Made by a program: the position numbers and the translations under genes. 64,000 bases of DNA. Source: Mobilitalea sibirica. GTDB taxonomy: Bacteria > Bacillota > Clostridia > Lachnospirales > Lachnospiraceae. Every line of letters begins with the position of its first letter. The first letter of the stretch is position 1. Shown here one piece after another: positions 10,036 to 18,937 of the stretch. The stretch is from positions 1-64,000 of the forward strand of contig NZ_JAEAGR010000015.1 of assembly GCF_015999265.1 (NCBI RefSeq), written 5' to 3'. A model generated the notes under the pieces. That model was given only the letters and a program-made list of their open reading frames with translations, had not been told where the DNA came from and did not search any database.

Positions 10036-10144
10036 TTTGGCCTCCTTTATGTATTCATACTGTTATCTTTATTATACCAGAAATACTGCATAAAAGAAAT
10101 GGTATACACAGGATACACTAGATCAATACACAGGATACAACAAA

Positions 10145-10888
10145 TTATCGTTCAGTTATTCTAAAATAAGTATATAAGGTCTTACTTTCTCTCTCATTAT
10201 AGATTACTTTAAGAAACTTAGGTATTTCATCCTCGGATGCATGCTTATATTCCGGATTAATCCGGTCTATCGCAGCAAAAAAAGTCTTAACCTGCAATGG
10301 CTCGAGGGTTACTTTCATAGGTGTTCCATCCTCATTTTTTAAGATATATTCGTTTTTGGGGTTCTCAATTTCAACAAATTTAATATAAAAGTCCTGAGTT
10401 TCACGGCTACAATTTAGAAAATCAAAATTATAACCATACTCACTATCATTACCCTCTTCTTCACCTGATGCTTTTATATTATTATGAACTCTGTCGCGAT
10501 CTATCACTGCATCTAATCCCGTTTGATTACTAAGGACTAAAATATGTGCTGATTTAAATCCAACATGTCCGATTAATGTTATTACAATCAGGATCAGCGG
10601 CAAAAACCGTACAATTTTATTCTTTTTGCTATAATTTTGTGCTCTTCCATACAAACTTCCAAATCGCAAGGCTGCTATTACGATGATTCCAAGACATATG
10701 AGCACATAAGGAGTAGAGTTAATAGAGTCATATAACCCGTTTTTCTCCAATATGCGATAGATTAAGAATTGATTCTCTGCGGTTTTAGCAAATGCAAAGG
10801 TAATAAGAAGCCAAAAGGATAAAAACAGGATACTCATAACATAGGCCCGTTTTTCCTTCTTAATCTTCTCCTGATTTTGTATTAACAT
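10145..10888 (-). CDS. Membrane protein of unknown function
   Basis: About 247 residues, family not recognised. Three hydrophobic segments (roughly residues 20-40, 63-82, 97-117 from the chosen start) are followed by a soluble C-terminal domain of about 130 residues, likely outside the cell, with charged and aromatic residues and a GYNFDFLNCSRETQDFYIKF stretch that looks like a beta-sandwich strand pattern. The start at 10888 has AGAGGA eight bases upstream; an ATG at 10909 is an alternative. It stands alone between the CBS gene and a plus-strand gene. Confidence 0.6.
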   Translation of the reverse strand: MLIQNQEKIKKEKRAYVMSILFLSFWLLITFAFAKTAENQFLIYRILEKNGLYDSINSTPYVLICLGIIVIAALRFGSLYGRAQNYSKKNKIVRFLPLILIVITLIGHVGFKSAHILVLSNQTGLDAVIDRDRVHNNIKASGEEEGNDSEYGYNFDFLNCSRETQDFYIKFVEIENPKNEYILKNEDGTPMKVTLEPLQVKTFFAAIDRINPEYKHASEDEIPKFLKVIYNERESKTLYTYFRITER

Positions 10889-11244
10889 TGTTTTATCCTC
10901 TTTTATCATAGCTATTTCCTGGGTGTCCGGCACAGGGTGATGCGAACTAAACCTTGTACATAATACCCTTTCCTTTCTTTCTATCCTTATTTTTAAATTT
11001 CATGTTATTCATCACCAATATATTAACATACTACGTTATTATTTAAAAGAAGGATTTATATCTTCTGTAAATAATATACTTTTCCGGAAGCATTATTAAG
11101 AATGATGCTTCTCTAGGAATGAATACTAGTATAAAATTCATAAAAATTGTCAAATCAAATCAGAATAGATTTTCTATATTTGAGTTATGATGTAAACATA
11201 GCCGTATTGTGTAATAATAGATTGATATGGAGGAAAAGATTCGC
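10889..11244. other. Intergenic region between divergent genes
   Basis: Nothing beyond AT-rich promoter-like sequence was seen. It must hold promoters for the minus-strand membrane protein and the plus-strand zinc-ribbon gene, but no box pair was convincing. Confidence 0.3.
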
Positions 11245-11508
11245 ATGAAGGATACCAATTTTGTATGCCCCATATGCAGTAGCAAAGATCTGACACTGCA
11301 GCATGAAGCAAGTTATGTCTACTCCTATAAAATAGACTCTGATGCTCCTGGGCTTCAGAATAAGGAGGAATTTCTGTCTTATTTATATGACCGTCGTGAA
11401 CAGAAGGATTCCCGTTACTATATTCAATGTAACCATTGTGGCACCCAATATCCTTACTCTATATTTAGAGAGTCTTTAAAACAGGGGGAAAACGATTTTA
11501 TTATTTAG
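11245..11508 (+). CDS. Small zinc-ribbon-like protein
   Basis: 87 residues. Two CxxC knuckles, CPIC near residues 8-11 and CNHC near residues 61-64, suggest one bound zinc ion. No larger family was recognised. The in-frame ATG at 11227 sits within its own GGAGG, so the ATG at 11245, with GGAGG about 11 bases upstream, is the better start. A repeat element follows the stop. Confidence 0.65.
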   Translation: MKDTNFVCPICSSKDLTLQHEASYVYSYKIDSDAPGLQNKEEFLSYLYDRREQKDSRYYIQCNHCGTQYPYSIFRESLKQGENDFII

Positions 11509-11534
11509 TTTAATTGGATATAGTAACGGGGATG

Positions 11535-11645
11535 TGCAAAATGGTTGAGTAGGGGTTCGAATTTATTGTAATACATTTTTTGACGGACATGTTATTGACA
11601 TGTCCGTCAATCTGTGTGTGAGAAAAGTGTACCTGAATGCATTTT
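11535..11645. repeat. Dispersed hairpin repeat, copy 1
   Basis: A perfect 12-bp stem (11580-11591 with 11599-11610, 7-nt loop, GACGGACATG) lies in a longer element that also contains AGTAGGGG before it and CTGTGTGTGAG after it. The same landmarks in the same order recur at 52347-52525, where the loop holds an extra 50 bp or so. It could also terminate the zinc-ribbon gene, but there is no T run after the stem on the plus strand. Confidence 0.65.
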
Positions 11646-11858
11646 CGTCATATACCCTTCAAAATGAAATTTGAACAGTTCCTTATTTATCAAAGAAAGC
11701 TGCAACGAGCATAAATAAGAAATGAACAATTGATTCTTACTCTAATCTGTACTATAATTTATCAAAAGTTATATTCTAAAAGTATGTATAACCCAGACTA
11801 TTCATGAAGCCATACCTCATATATAATCCGGGTATAAGAAAGAAGAGAGGATCACATC

Positions 11859-12275
11859 ATGAGTAAAAAGAAAAGTAATATAGAAAAAAAGGATTCGATT
11901 AAACAATATATCGATCTTTTATACATGACACCTTCACAAGTGAGTGCGAAAGAGATTGCAGCACTTCTTTCAAATTATCATGATCTAAAGATAGAGCTTT
12001 GGGATGAGATGAACGTATTAGAACTTAACTTATCTAATAATAATAGCGTGGACTTTGAACCGTTAAATCTTCCTTTTCATAATCCTTCCGATGCAGCATT
12101 TGCTAAAAACAGAAATATCCAAACAGTTTTCGCGATCGGAGTAGAACAAAATGACCTTACGAACGTGTTACCCTATTTTGAGAAGATAATAGAGATGTAT
12201 TCCGGTTTTATCTGTGCAGACAGTGAAGATTTTCAACCGGTATATGCAGGCTCTTCTGATAAGACTTTACGTTAA
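11859..12275 (+). CDS. Protein of unknown function
   Basis: 138 residues, not recognised. The N-terminus is lysine-rich; the rest alternates helix and strand with no membrane segment or cysteine cluster (one cysteine). The C-terminal half (ALSNYHDLKIELW, then VFAIGVEQNDL) could be a small alpha/beta domain. AGAGAGGA precedes the ATG by a normal distance, which supports a real gene. It lies 68 bp upstream of azlC on the same strand, but nothing links it to amino-acid export. Confidence 0.6.
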   Translation: MSKKKSNIEKKDSIKQYIDLLYMTPSQVSAKEIAALLSNYHDLKIELWDEMNVLELNLSNNNSVDFEPLNLPFHNPSDAAFAKNRNIQTVFAIGVEQNDLTNVLPYFEKIIEMYSGFICADSEDFQPVYAGSSDKTLR

Positions 12276-12343
12276 GTACCTCTTTTGAGTTTTGCTAAGC
12301 TAAAATATTCTATTAACTATTTACTATAAAGGAGTTTCTATTT

Positions 12344-13042
12344 ATGAACAGTAACAAAGCGGTCCTACGGGCTGCTCTTCCGCTTACAATTCCCGTATTT
12401 ACAGGTTTTATTGTCCTCGGTGCTGCCTATGGTATTTTAATGGACAGCAAGGGTTTTTCACTTTTTTGGATCCTTTTTACCAGCCTATTTATCTATGCGG
12501 GCTCCATGCAGTTTGTAGCCGTTGCTTTAATCAGTGCAGGCTTTGATCCCATTGGTGCGTTTTTTATGACTTTAATGGTAAATGCCAGACATTTATTTTA
12601 TGGTATCTCAATGCTCGGTAAGTTTAAAGGCATTGGCCGTATAAAACCCTATATGATATTTTCATTAACGGATGAAACTTTTTCGCTTCTGTGCTCCGTA
12701 GAACCTCCGGAGGGTATTGATCGAAAACGATTCATGTTTTTTATATCTGTCTTCATACAAGGGTACTGGGTTACAGGTTCCTTACTGGGTGGTGTTTTAG
12801 GAAGTATGTTTAAATTTAATACAAAAGGCATCGATTTTGTCTTAACTGCTTTGTTCGTAGTTATTTTTATTAATCAATGGCAATCTACGAAGAACCATAT
12901 TCCTGCTTTGATCGGTATTCTGGGAGCAATATTGTGTAGAATTATATTCGGACCGGCAGATTTTATAATTCCCTCCATGATTTTTATTTTACTTATGGTA
13001 ACTATATTAAAACGGCCAATGGAGAGGAGGGGATTTAAATGA
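12344..13042 (+). CDS. azlC: Branched-chain amino acid exporter subunit AzlC
   Basis: 232 residues, with several hydrophobic helices and the family start pattern AALPLTIPVFTGFIVLG(A). The segment MVNARHLFYGISM (about residues 78-90) is the conserved AzlC motif. AzlC and AzlD form a two-component exporter of branched-chain amino acids or their analogues. AAAGGAG precedes the start; the stop overlaps the AzlD start by 4 bp (ATGA), so the subunits are translationally coupled. Confidence 0.93.
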   Translation: MNSNKAVLRAALPLTIPVFTGFIVLGAAYGILMDSKGFSLFWILFTSLFIYAGSMQFVAVALISAGFDPIGAFFMTLMVNARHLFYGISMLGKFKGIGRIKPYMIFSLTDETFSLLCSVEPPEGIDRKRFMFFISVFIQGYWVTGSLLGGVLGSMFKFNTKGIDFVLTALFVVIFINQWQSTKNHIPALIGILGAILCRIIFGPADFIIPSMIFILLMVTILKRPMERRGFK

Positions 13043-13374
13043 CCTATTCGTCAGGACAATTGCTTCTCTTCTTTGGACTAATAGCTCTCGGAACCCTAAT
13101 CACCCGGGCACTCCCTTTTCTTTTATTTCCGGAGAAAAAGGAAATACCAAAATACATAAAATATTTGGCAGATATTTTACCTTTTACCATTATAGGTTTA
13201 TTGGTGGTATATTGCCTTAAGGATGTTACTCTGAATAGAACGCCCTATGCACTACCTGAATTCATAAGCATTCTGGCAATTATCGTACTTCATTTATGGA
13301 AAAAGAATACCCTCCTCAGCATAGGAGGTGGATCCCTACTATATATGCTATTGGTTCAAAATATATTTGTATGA
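13039..13374 (+). CDS. azlD: Branched-chain amino acid exporter subunit AzlD
   Basis: 111 residues, four predicted helices. The segment LGTLITRALPFLLF (about residues 16-29) is the conserved AzlD motif. Overlaps azlC by 4 bp and is followed 70 bp on by a strong two-way terminator. Confidence 0.93.
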   Translation: MTYSSGQLLLFFGLIALGTLITRALPFLLFPEKKEIPKYIKYLADILPFTIIGLLVVYCLKDVTLNRTPYALPEFISILAIIVLHLWKKNTLLSIGGGSLLYMLLVQNIFV

Positions 13375-13444
13375 TATTCCGCCGCAAATAGAATGAATTA
13401 TAGACACCAGATTGTATCGTATGTAGCAACTTGTTATGTTGTAA

Positions 13445-13489
13445 AAAACCCTTTCTAATAGGAATTTATATCCTATATGAAAGGGTTTT
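13445..13489. terminator. Two-way terminator between azlD and the HD-GYP gene
   Basis: Stem AAAACCCTTTC with GAAAGGGTTTT (13445-13455, 13479-13489), extended by an inner ATAGGA/TCCTAT pairing. T-rich on both strands and placed between convergent genes. Confidence 0.85.
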
Positions 13490-13575
13490 ATATTATCATT
13501 ATATATACCTATTATCTCTATCGTAATCTATCTTAATGTGAATTTCTGATACAGTAAACTATTTTGTAATAAGTT

Positions 13576-14649
13576 TTAGATTATAGCATCGATGGAGAGG
13601 CTATGTTCTTTTGATAAATCTACAAATTTGCTCCCCACACGAATTACCGGTCTTGATAAGGCTAGCTTGTTAATCATAATAACTTCACCTTCACGGCCAT
13701 CACTCAGTCGAACGATATTATGCATATAAGAATTGACAATTCGCTCCATAAAGACCATCAGATATCCCGGATCATATTTTAAGAAACCGTCCCGTTCAAA
13801 GTTTTCCACTACATCAAACGGACAGATTGCTTTACGATATCTTCTATTGGAGGTCATAGCATCATAAACATCTGCGATTGCAATTATCTTAGAGAATTCT
13901 TCTATCTGATTTGCTTTAAATCCATTGGGATATCCGGAACCGTCACATCTTTCATGGTGCATTAAAGCAGCATATTTCACTCTGATATCAATTGGTTGGT
14001 CCTTTAGGACCTGATACCCTTTAATAGAATGGGTTTTTATGATTTCATATTCATCCCCAGACAGTTTGTCTGCTTTGGTTATGATTTCTTTTGGCACTAA
14101 CATCTTTCCTATATCATGAAGAAGACCTGCCATTGCCAGTACTCTGGAATCCTCTTTGGACAACTTTAGCCATCCTGCAAAGATGCTACAAATTAATGAT
14201 ACATTCAAAGAGTGGACAAAAGTCAGATCGTCATAGTCTCGAATTCCATGAAGCATTTCGAAAATATGTGCACCGTTTCGACCTTCCCTAAGTATCCGAT
14301 CGGTATCTGCCAGTAAAGTATCTACATCAAATTCGCTTGATCCGTTGATAACCTGATTAAAACTATCTTCTACATTATTCACGGTTTCAACATAAGTTCT
14401 GTTAAACTTTTTAAATTCTACGGTACTTCGTAACATTTCTATGTAGGATTCGTCTTTTTGCTCTTCCGTTTCAGAATCGCTCTTATAGACGAACAATCCA
14501 TATATATTATAAAATCTCAGTCTGGTTATCATTCGTTCATCAAGTTTAGTACCCTTTGGAATAATTAACTGGTTGTTTGGTGTATACACATCCGTAGCAA
14601 CTACCATACCCGATTCGGCTTGGTCCGTCCTAATTCTAATTGCCTCCAT
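13576..14649 (-). CDS. HD-GYP domain protein (putative c-di-GMP phosphodiesterase)
   Basis: 357 residues. An N-terminal region (1-100) starting MEAIRIRTDQAESGM, common in HD-GYP proteins of clostridia, is followed by an HD-GYP domain: LLHDIGK (about 177-183) holds the metal-binding HD pair and HHERCDGSGYP (about 227-237) the GYP motif. All expected metal ligands visible in these motifs are present, so hydrolysis of cyclic di-GMP is plausible. It has no receiver or membrane domain. The plus-strand gene at 39016 is a clear paralogue along its whole length. Confidence 0.9.
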   Translation of the reverse strand: MEAIRIRTDQAESGMVVATDVYTPNNQLIIPKGTKLDERMITRLRFYNIYGLFVYKSDSETEEQKDESYIEMLRSTVEFKKFNRTYVETVNNVEDSFNQVINGSSEFDVDTLLADTDRILREGRNGAHIFEMLHGIRDYDDLTFVHSLNVSLICSIFAGWLKLSKEDSRVLAMAGLLHDIGKMLVPKEIITKADKLSGDEYEIIKTHSIKGYQVLKDQPIDIRVKYAALMHHERCDGSGYPNGFKANQIEEFSKIIAIADVYDAMTSNRRYRKAICPFDVVENFERDGFLKYDPGYLMVFMERIVNSYMHNIVRLSDGREGEVIMINKLALSRPVIRVGSKFVDLSKEHSLSIDAII

Positions 14650-14714
14650 ATTTTCCTTCCACCCCTATCCTGAAATCTTTCGTACCATCTCTTATTTGAG
14701 TATACAATTTTAAT

Positions 14715-15308
14715 TTAAGAATTACAAGTAGCAGTTTCGTCAAAATCTAACAAAATTGCCCTACAGGGCGCCCCATCACACTTACCAAGTTTTATCGGTG
14801 CCGCTGATAAAAAGTAATTACCTGGTACAATTTCATCCAATACCAGCCCCTCTAACAGAACCACTTCTTTTCCTAATAATTCAAGGTGAACCGGTATGGG
14901 TGCATCTTCCGGTCCGACACTCTGTCCCTCAACGCCAACCAAGAGGATACCATAATTATTAAATAGCTTTGCATGCTCTAAAGTTACTGTGTCTTTTCCT
15001 TTTATCAATAACCTTTTATTACAGACCTTAAGTACTTTCTGAAGCTCCTCCAGTGTATAATCAGATAAGGAAATTACTGTACAGGGTCCAACACACCGAA
15101 CCAGATCAATCTGCTCCACCGTTATTCCATTCTCATAAAAATGATAAGGCGCATCCAGATGGGTTGCATTATGAGCTCCCATATTAAATTTTGTTAAGTT
15201 ACAGGGAGCTCCTTCTGTAATTTTTAAAATTCGCTCGTATTCAGGGGCCGGATCACCGGGATACACTCTACCATGAAACAACTCCTGAGATATATCATAT
15301 AATTTCAT
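14715..15308 (-). CDS. Cyclase/arylformamidase-like metal hydrolase
   Basis: 197 residues. The motif GAHNATHLDAPYHF (about 44-57) corresponds to the HxGTHxDxPxH metal site of the cyclase family, which includes bacterial kynurenine formamidase (KynB), polyketide cyclases and isatin hydrolase; the first histidine-glycine part is shifted to AHNATH but the key histidines and aspartate are present. No tryptophan-degradation genes are nearby, so the substrate is open. GGAG lies before the ATG. Confidence 0.8.
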   Translation of the reverse strand: MKLYDISQELFHGRVYPGDPAPEYERILKITEGAPCNLTKFNMGAHNATHLDAPYHFYENGITVEQIDLVRCVGPCTVISLSDYTLEELQKVLKVCNKRLLIKGKDTVTLEHAKLFNNYGILLVGVEGQSVGPEDAPIPVHLELLGKEVVLLEGLVLDEIVPGNYFLSAAPIKLGKCDGAPCRAILLDFDETATCNS

Positions 15309-15426
15309 TTTGTACTCCTATGCTATTAGTTACAGTTTATTTGACCATAGAAACTATGGTAATCATCATGAAATTTCTATCTTACATAGATATCTGTAGA
15401 ACAACGGATACAAGTATCCGCGAGGA

Positions 15427-16179
15427 TCACTGTATTATAAGTTCAACCGGACAATGATCACTGCCCATCACATCCATATGAATGATACTGTCGTTTATTT
15501 TATCCTTAATTCTATCTGATACAATAAAATAATCAATGCGCCATCCTGCGTTTTTTTCCCTTGCCTTAAACATATAGGACCACCAGGTATAAACCCCTTC
15601 TAAATCAGGATATTTATATCGAAAGGTATCTACAAAACCACTATCTAACAGCTTCGTCATTTTTTCTCTCTCTTCTATTGTAAATCCTGCATTTTTAACA
15701 TTTGTTTTAGGATTTTTCAGATCGATTTCCTTGTGGGCAACATTTAAATCTCCGCAAAGTATTACAGGCTTTTTCTGATCAAGCCCAAGGATATAATCAC
15801 GAAAATCCTCTTCCCATTCCATTCTGTAATCCAGCCTTGCCAGCTCTCTCTGAGAATTCGGGGTATATACGGTTACCAGATAATACTCCTCAAACTCCAA
15901 TGTAATTACTCTTCCCTCATCGTTATGCTTGTCCATGCATAGATCAAAACAGACGCTAATTGGTTCTTTTTTTGTAAAAACAGCAGTACCGGAATATCCC
16001 TTCTTAACAGCCGAATTAAAATATTGATGATACCCTTCAAAGGAAATCTCTACCTGCTCCGGTTGAAGCTTAGTTTCCTGAATGCAGAATACATCGGCAT
16101 CTACTTTTTTGAAAAAATCTTCAAATCCTTTATTTAAGCAAGCCCTAAGCCCGTTTACATTCCATGATACAAAATTCAT
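15427..16179 (-). CDS. xth: Exodeoxyribonuclease III
   Basis: 250 residues. Exonuclease-endonuclease-phosphatase fold: MNFVSWNVNGLRAC at the start, IQETKLQPEQ, VYTPNSQRELARL, GDLNVAH (catalytic D and N) and the C-terminal GSDHCPVEL with the catalytic D-H pair. It acts on abasic sites and 3' ends in base-excision repair. The start at 16179 follows GGAGG; the longer reading from 16203 would include that site. Confidence 0.94.
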   Translation of the reverse strand: MNFVSWNVNGLRACLNKGFEDFFKKVDADVFCIQETKLQPEQVEISFEGYHQYFNSAVKKGYSGTAVFTKKEPISVCFDLCMDKHNDEGRVITLEFEEYYLVTVYTPNSQRELARLDYRMEWEEDFRDYILGLDQKKPVILCGDLNVAHKEIDLKNPKTNVKNAGFTIEEREKMTKLLDSGFVDTFRYKYPDLEGVYTWWSYMFKAREKNAGWRIDYFIVSDRIKDKINDSIIHMDVMGSDHCPVELIIQ

Positions 16180-16328
16180 TTTCTTCTTACCTCCTCTTTT
16201 CATATAATTACTTTTTAGATAATCAATCCTTCTTCGAAGCTGTATTAATATCCTTAAATTTTTGTAGATAAAATCTAGTGCGACTATTATATTGTCTTTC
16301 TGAGGATATGACTTATCATAAGCTATTT

Positions 16329-16979
16329 TTATAAATGAATAATCACATCATAAAGCTCGTCTACCGTTTCAGCCAACCCGTCTGCTCCTGCCACCATAAG
16401 CTCTTCCTTACTTCCAAAACCATATAATACTCCTATGGATGCTATACCCACGGCTTTAGCTCCTTCAATATCATACTTTCGGTCACCTACCATAACCACC
16501 TTGTCTAAATCAGCGATTCGGTTTCTTTCCAAAGCATAACGGATAACCTCTTCCTTCTTAGAACGGGTGTCATCTATAGCCGCTCCACAGATATCATCAA
16601 AATATACTTCTATGTGAAAATGCTCCAAAATCTTCCTTGCAAATACCTCTGGCTTTGAAGTCGCTACAATGATCATTTTTCCTGCTTCTTTTAGCTTTGA
16701 TAAAAGCAACTCTATACCCTCATATACTTCATTTTCAAAGATTCCGGTTTCTTCGAAATACTCGCGGAATTTCTTTATCGCTTTCTCTGTTTCTTCTTCG
16801 TTAAAGCCATAGCTTTCCATAATCCCCTCTTTTAAGGGTGGTCCAATATGCTTGGTTAAGGTATCTAAATCATCAACTATTATATTTCTTGATTTTAGTG
16901 CATACTGCATTGATTTTGTAATTCCAAGCTTCGGATTCGTTAATGTTCCGTCTAAGTCAATTAGAATATATTCCTTCAT
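16329..16979 (-). CDS. HAD-superfamily hydrolase (Gph/PpaX-like phosphatase)
   Basis: 216 residues. Motif I IDLDGTL (7-13) with the nucleophile aspartate and the acid aspartate, motif II VATSKP (about 105-110), and motif IV VMVGDRKYDIEGAK (about 160-173). The cap after motif I is the helical C1 type seen in phosphoglycolate and pyrophosphate phosphatases. Exact substrate cannot be assigned. It follows the DUF951 gene by 32 bp on the same strand. Confidence 0.9.
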   Translation of the reverse strand: MKEYILIDLDGTLTNPKLGITKSMQYALKSRNIIVDDLDTLTKHIGPPLKEGIMESYGFNEEETEKAIKKFREYFEETGIFENEVYEGIELLLSKLKEAGKMIIVATSKPEVFARKILEHFHIEVYFDDICGAAIDDTRSKKEEVIRYALERNRIADLDKVVMVGDRKYDIEGAKAVGIASIGVLYGFGSKEELMVAGADGLAETVDELYDVIIHL

Positions 16980-17011
16980 GTTACTTCCTTCCTTTGTCCT
17001 ATCCTATGAAT

Positions 17012-17200
17012 CTATCTTTCTTCGGGTTTTCTAACCTGTTTTATACTTTTCTCCACCTGTTTTCTAGGTAGCATTACCTGGTGACCGCAGCCCAAGCATT
17101 TTAAACGAAAATCCATCCCTACGCGGAGTATTTCCCACTCGCTGCTTCCACAGGGATGTTGTTTTTTTAATTTAACAATCTCTCCGACTTTCAAATCCAT
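17012..17200 (-). CDS. DUF951 family small protein
   Basis: 62 residues. The pattern KKQHPCGSSEWEI, GMDFRLKCLGCGHQVMLPR is the hallmark of DUF951 (YyzM-like), a small Firmicute protein with conserved cysteines; function unknown. Start at 17200 has AGGAGTG upstream. Likely cotranscribed with the HAD gene. Confidence 0.88.
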   Translation of the reverse strand: MDLKVGEIVKLKKQHPCGSSEWEILRVGMDFRLKCLGCGHQVMLPRKQVEKSIKQVRKPEER

Positions 17201-17575
17201 ACTTATCACTCCTGCCTTAAAATACTCTTTTCTTCACGGTAACTTATGTCTTATTTATGATCGAATTGGTTTCTACATGAATATTAATTGTAAGTAATTA
17301 TATCGTACATAATCAAAGTATACCCTTTTTATTACATAACACTATAATAAGTTTTCATAAGGTAGTATACCACAATTTTCTATTATTTAAAATTAATATT
17401 TGCTTGCATTCTTTTATAATGTGTTGTAGTATATGTATATACCTTACATAGTTTTCATTACTACATCACATAATACTAACACGTGCCATAAAGTTTCATA
17501 TACTATGTTGTGTATACAGTGCAGTATCTTAGGTAAAAATATTAATACAATATAACATTAAAGGAGCTGATTATT
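17201..17575. other. Intergenic region between divergent genes
   Basis: AT-rich. A possible plus-strand promoter, TTGCAT with a 17-bp spacer and TAGTAT, lies at about 17403-17431 upstream of the hemolysin III gene. No RNA structure was recognised. Confidence 0.3.
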
Positions 17576-18244
17576 ATGACAATAAAAAAAATGAAAGCAA
17601 AAGACCCCGGTAGCGCGATGACGCATTTCATAGGAACAATCATGGCTTTATTTGCTTCTACCCCTTTATTAATTAAGGCCGCTGCCAGCCCCGGTTATAT
17701 TCACACCGTTTCTCTGGGCGTATTTATGTTAAGCATGATTTTATTATATGTGGCAAGTACTGTCTACCATACCTTAAATATATCGACAACAATTAATCGA
17801 CGATTAAAAAAGTTTGATCATATGATGATTTACGTCCTAATTGCAGGAACCTATACCCCTATATGTATCATAGCTCTGGATAAAGCAGTGGGCTTACCAC
17901 TTCTAGCGTTAATCTGGGGATTGGCAATTGTGGGAATCATCGTAACCGGAGTATGGGTCAATTGTCCAAAGTGGTTCTCCTCCGTTGTATATATTGCTAT
18001 GGGATGGACCTGTGTTCTGGCCTTTACACAGATTATAAACTCACTTCCAAAAGCCGGCTTTTATTGGCTGTTAGCTGGAGGAATTATTTATACGATTGGT
18101 GGAGTTATCTATGCCTTAAAGCTTCCCATCTTCAATAGCAAACATAAATACTTCGGGTCCCATGAAATCTTTCACCTATTTGTAATGGGCGGTAGCTTAT
18201 GCCACTTTATCCTAATGTATAACTATATCTCTGTTATGCCTTAA
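17576..18244 (+). CDS. Hemolysin III / PAQR family membrane protein
   Basis: 222 residues, seven predicted membrane helices. The family signatures are visible: SAMTHFIGTIMAL near the start, STVYHTL (about 61-67), FDHMMIYVLIAGTYTP (about 81-96) and the C-terminal HEIFHLFVMGGSLCHF with the conserved histidines that bind zinc in adiponectin-receptor relatives. The name hemolysin III is historical; cell function is unclear. AAAGGAG precedes the ATG and a terminator follows. Confidence 0.92.
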   Translation: MTIKKMKAKDPGSAMTHFIGTIMALFASTPLLIKAAASPGYIHTVSLGVFMLSMILLYVASTVYHTLNISTTINRRLKKFDHMMIYVLIAGTYTPICIIALDKAVGLPLLALIWGLAIVGIIVTGVWVNCPKWFSSVVYIAMGWTCVLAFTQIINSLPKAGFYWLLAGGIIYTIGGVIYALKLPIFNSKHKYFGSHEIFHLFVMGGSLCHFILMYNYISVMP

Positions 18245-18311
18245 ATCTCAAGGTAGTTAAAGTTTCAGTTTCATTATATTGCATGCTACTTAATAAATTA
18301 TAGAATGATAC

Positions 18312-18347
18312 CGGCAGAAACTTCAATCAAGTTTCTGTCGATTTTTT
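18312..18347 (+). terminator. Terminator of the hemolysin III gene
   Basis: A 12-bp stem (18312-18323 with 18329-18340, 5-nt loop) followed by ATTTTTT on the plus strand. Confidence 0.85.
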
Positions 18348-18360
18348 ATTGATCTATAAG

Positions 18361-18453
18361 TCTACAGAACGGATGCTACATAAGTCCGGTAAACAGATTC
18401 CGTTCCTATACGAAGGTTAGTGTTCCTTAAAAAAACTAACCAGAGGCTTACAT
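18361..18453. repeat. Foldback repeat A: 3' fragment of the B/C element
   Basis: This stretch aligns with the right half of element B from its GCACGGATGC hairpin onward: GAACGGATGCTACATAAG, GTAAACAGATT and TTAGTGTTCCTTAAAAA occur in the same order and spacing. The left arm is absent, so it cannot form the full fold. It lies about 35 bp before element B, as a truncated tandem neighbour. Confidence 0.65.
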
Positions 18454-18487
18454 CCCTTGTAATTCATGCTTGTGTTCCTTCTTCGTA

Positions 18488-18723
18488 GACAGGAAGCCAT
18501 GGATCGGGTTTCTATAAAGCCTTACTTTAACCTTTTTATAGGAACACTTACTGAGATTAGGAACGTTTTGTTTGTAACATGTCCATGGATGGAAATGTTA
18601 GGAGTTTGCAGCACGGATGCTGCATAAGCTCCGACAAACAGATTTCGTTCATAATCGAAGTTTAGTGTTCCTTAAAAAGATTAATCGGAAGGCTGATAGA
18701 AACCCGGTCCATGGCTTTCTGTC
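18488..18723. repeat. Foldback repeat B, multi-branched
   Basis: The ends pair over 28 bp with two mismatches that become G-T pairs (18488-18515 with 18696-18723). Inside, a second stem joins about 18541-18565 to 18646-18672, a short one joins GTTTGT to ACAAAC, and two hairpins branch from the centre: 18576-18599 around TCCATGGA and 18601-18632 around GCACGGATGC. Element C has the same plan. No ORF of note lies inside. It could be a mobile foldback element or a structured RNA. Confidence 0.7.
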
Positions 18724-18754
18724 TCTCGAACATGTAACTTATTTGCACAACAAA

Positions 18755-18937
18755 TTCGCCCCTTAAAAAAGGGGCGAACTGTCATATCTATGTTAAGCAG
18801 CCGAATATTTCTGGTAAGGTATCAAGGCAGTAATCTGTTCACACTCAACATGAGGTAAAAGGAAATTCGGTTGCGAATGATCAAAGATATGTATCCTATC
18901 CCGTCATGTTTTACTGCTCTCGCTACCAAAAATATCA
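18755..18937 (-). ncRNA. Candidate structured RNA (6S-like) with terminator
   Basis: On the minus strand a TATAAT box (18944-18949) is followed six to eight bases on by the base of a long irregular hairpin, 18804-18938, whose arms pair in blocks (ATATT/AATAT, GGTA/TACC, GCAGTA/TACTGC, CATGA/TCATG) separated by internal loops. A 10-bp terminator stem TTCGCCCCTT/AAGGGGCGAA closes the unit at 18755-18778. The length (about 180 nt), the single bulged rod and the terminator recall 6S RNA, but the -35 box is weak and I could not match a consensus. It may instead only be the 3' region of pgi. Confidence 0.4.

Noticed and set aside
11549-11567. tRNA-like GGTTCGAAT
   Set aside because: The sequence around it lacks acceptor and anticodon stems; it is part of the dispersed repeat.
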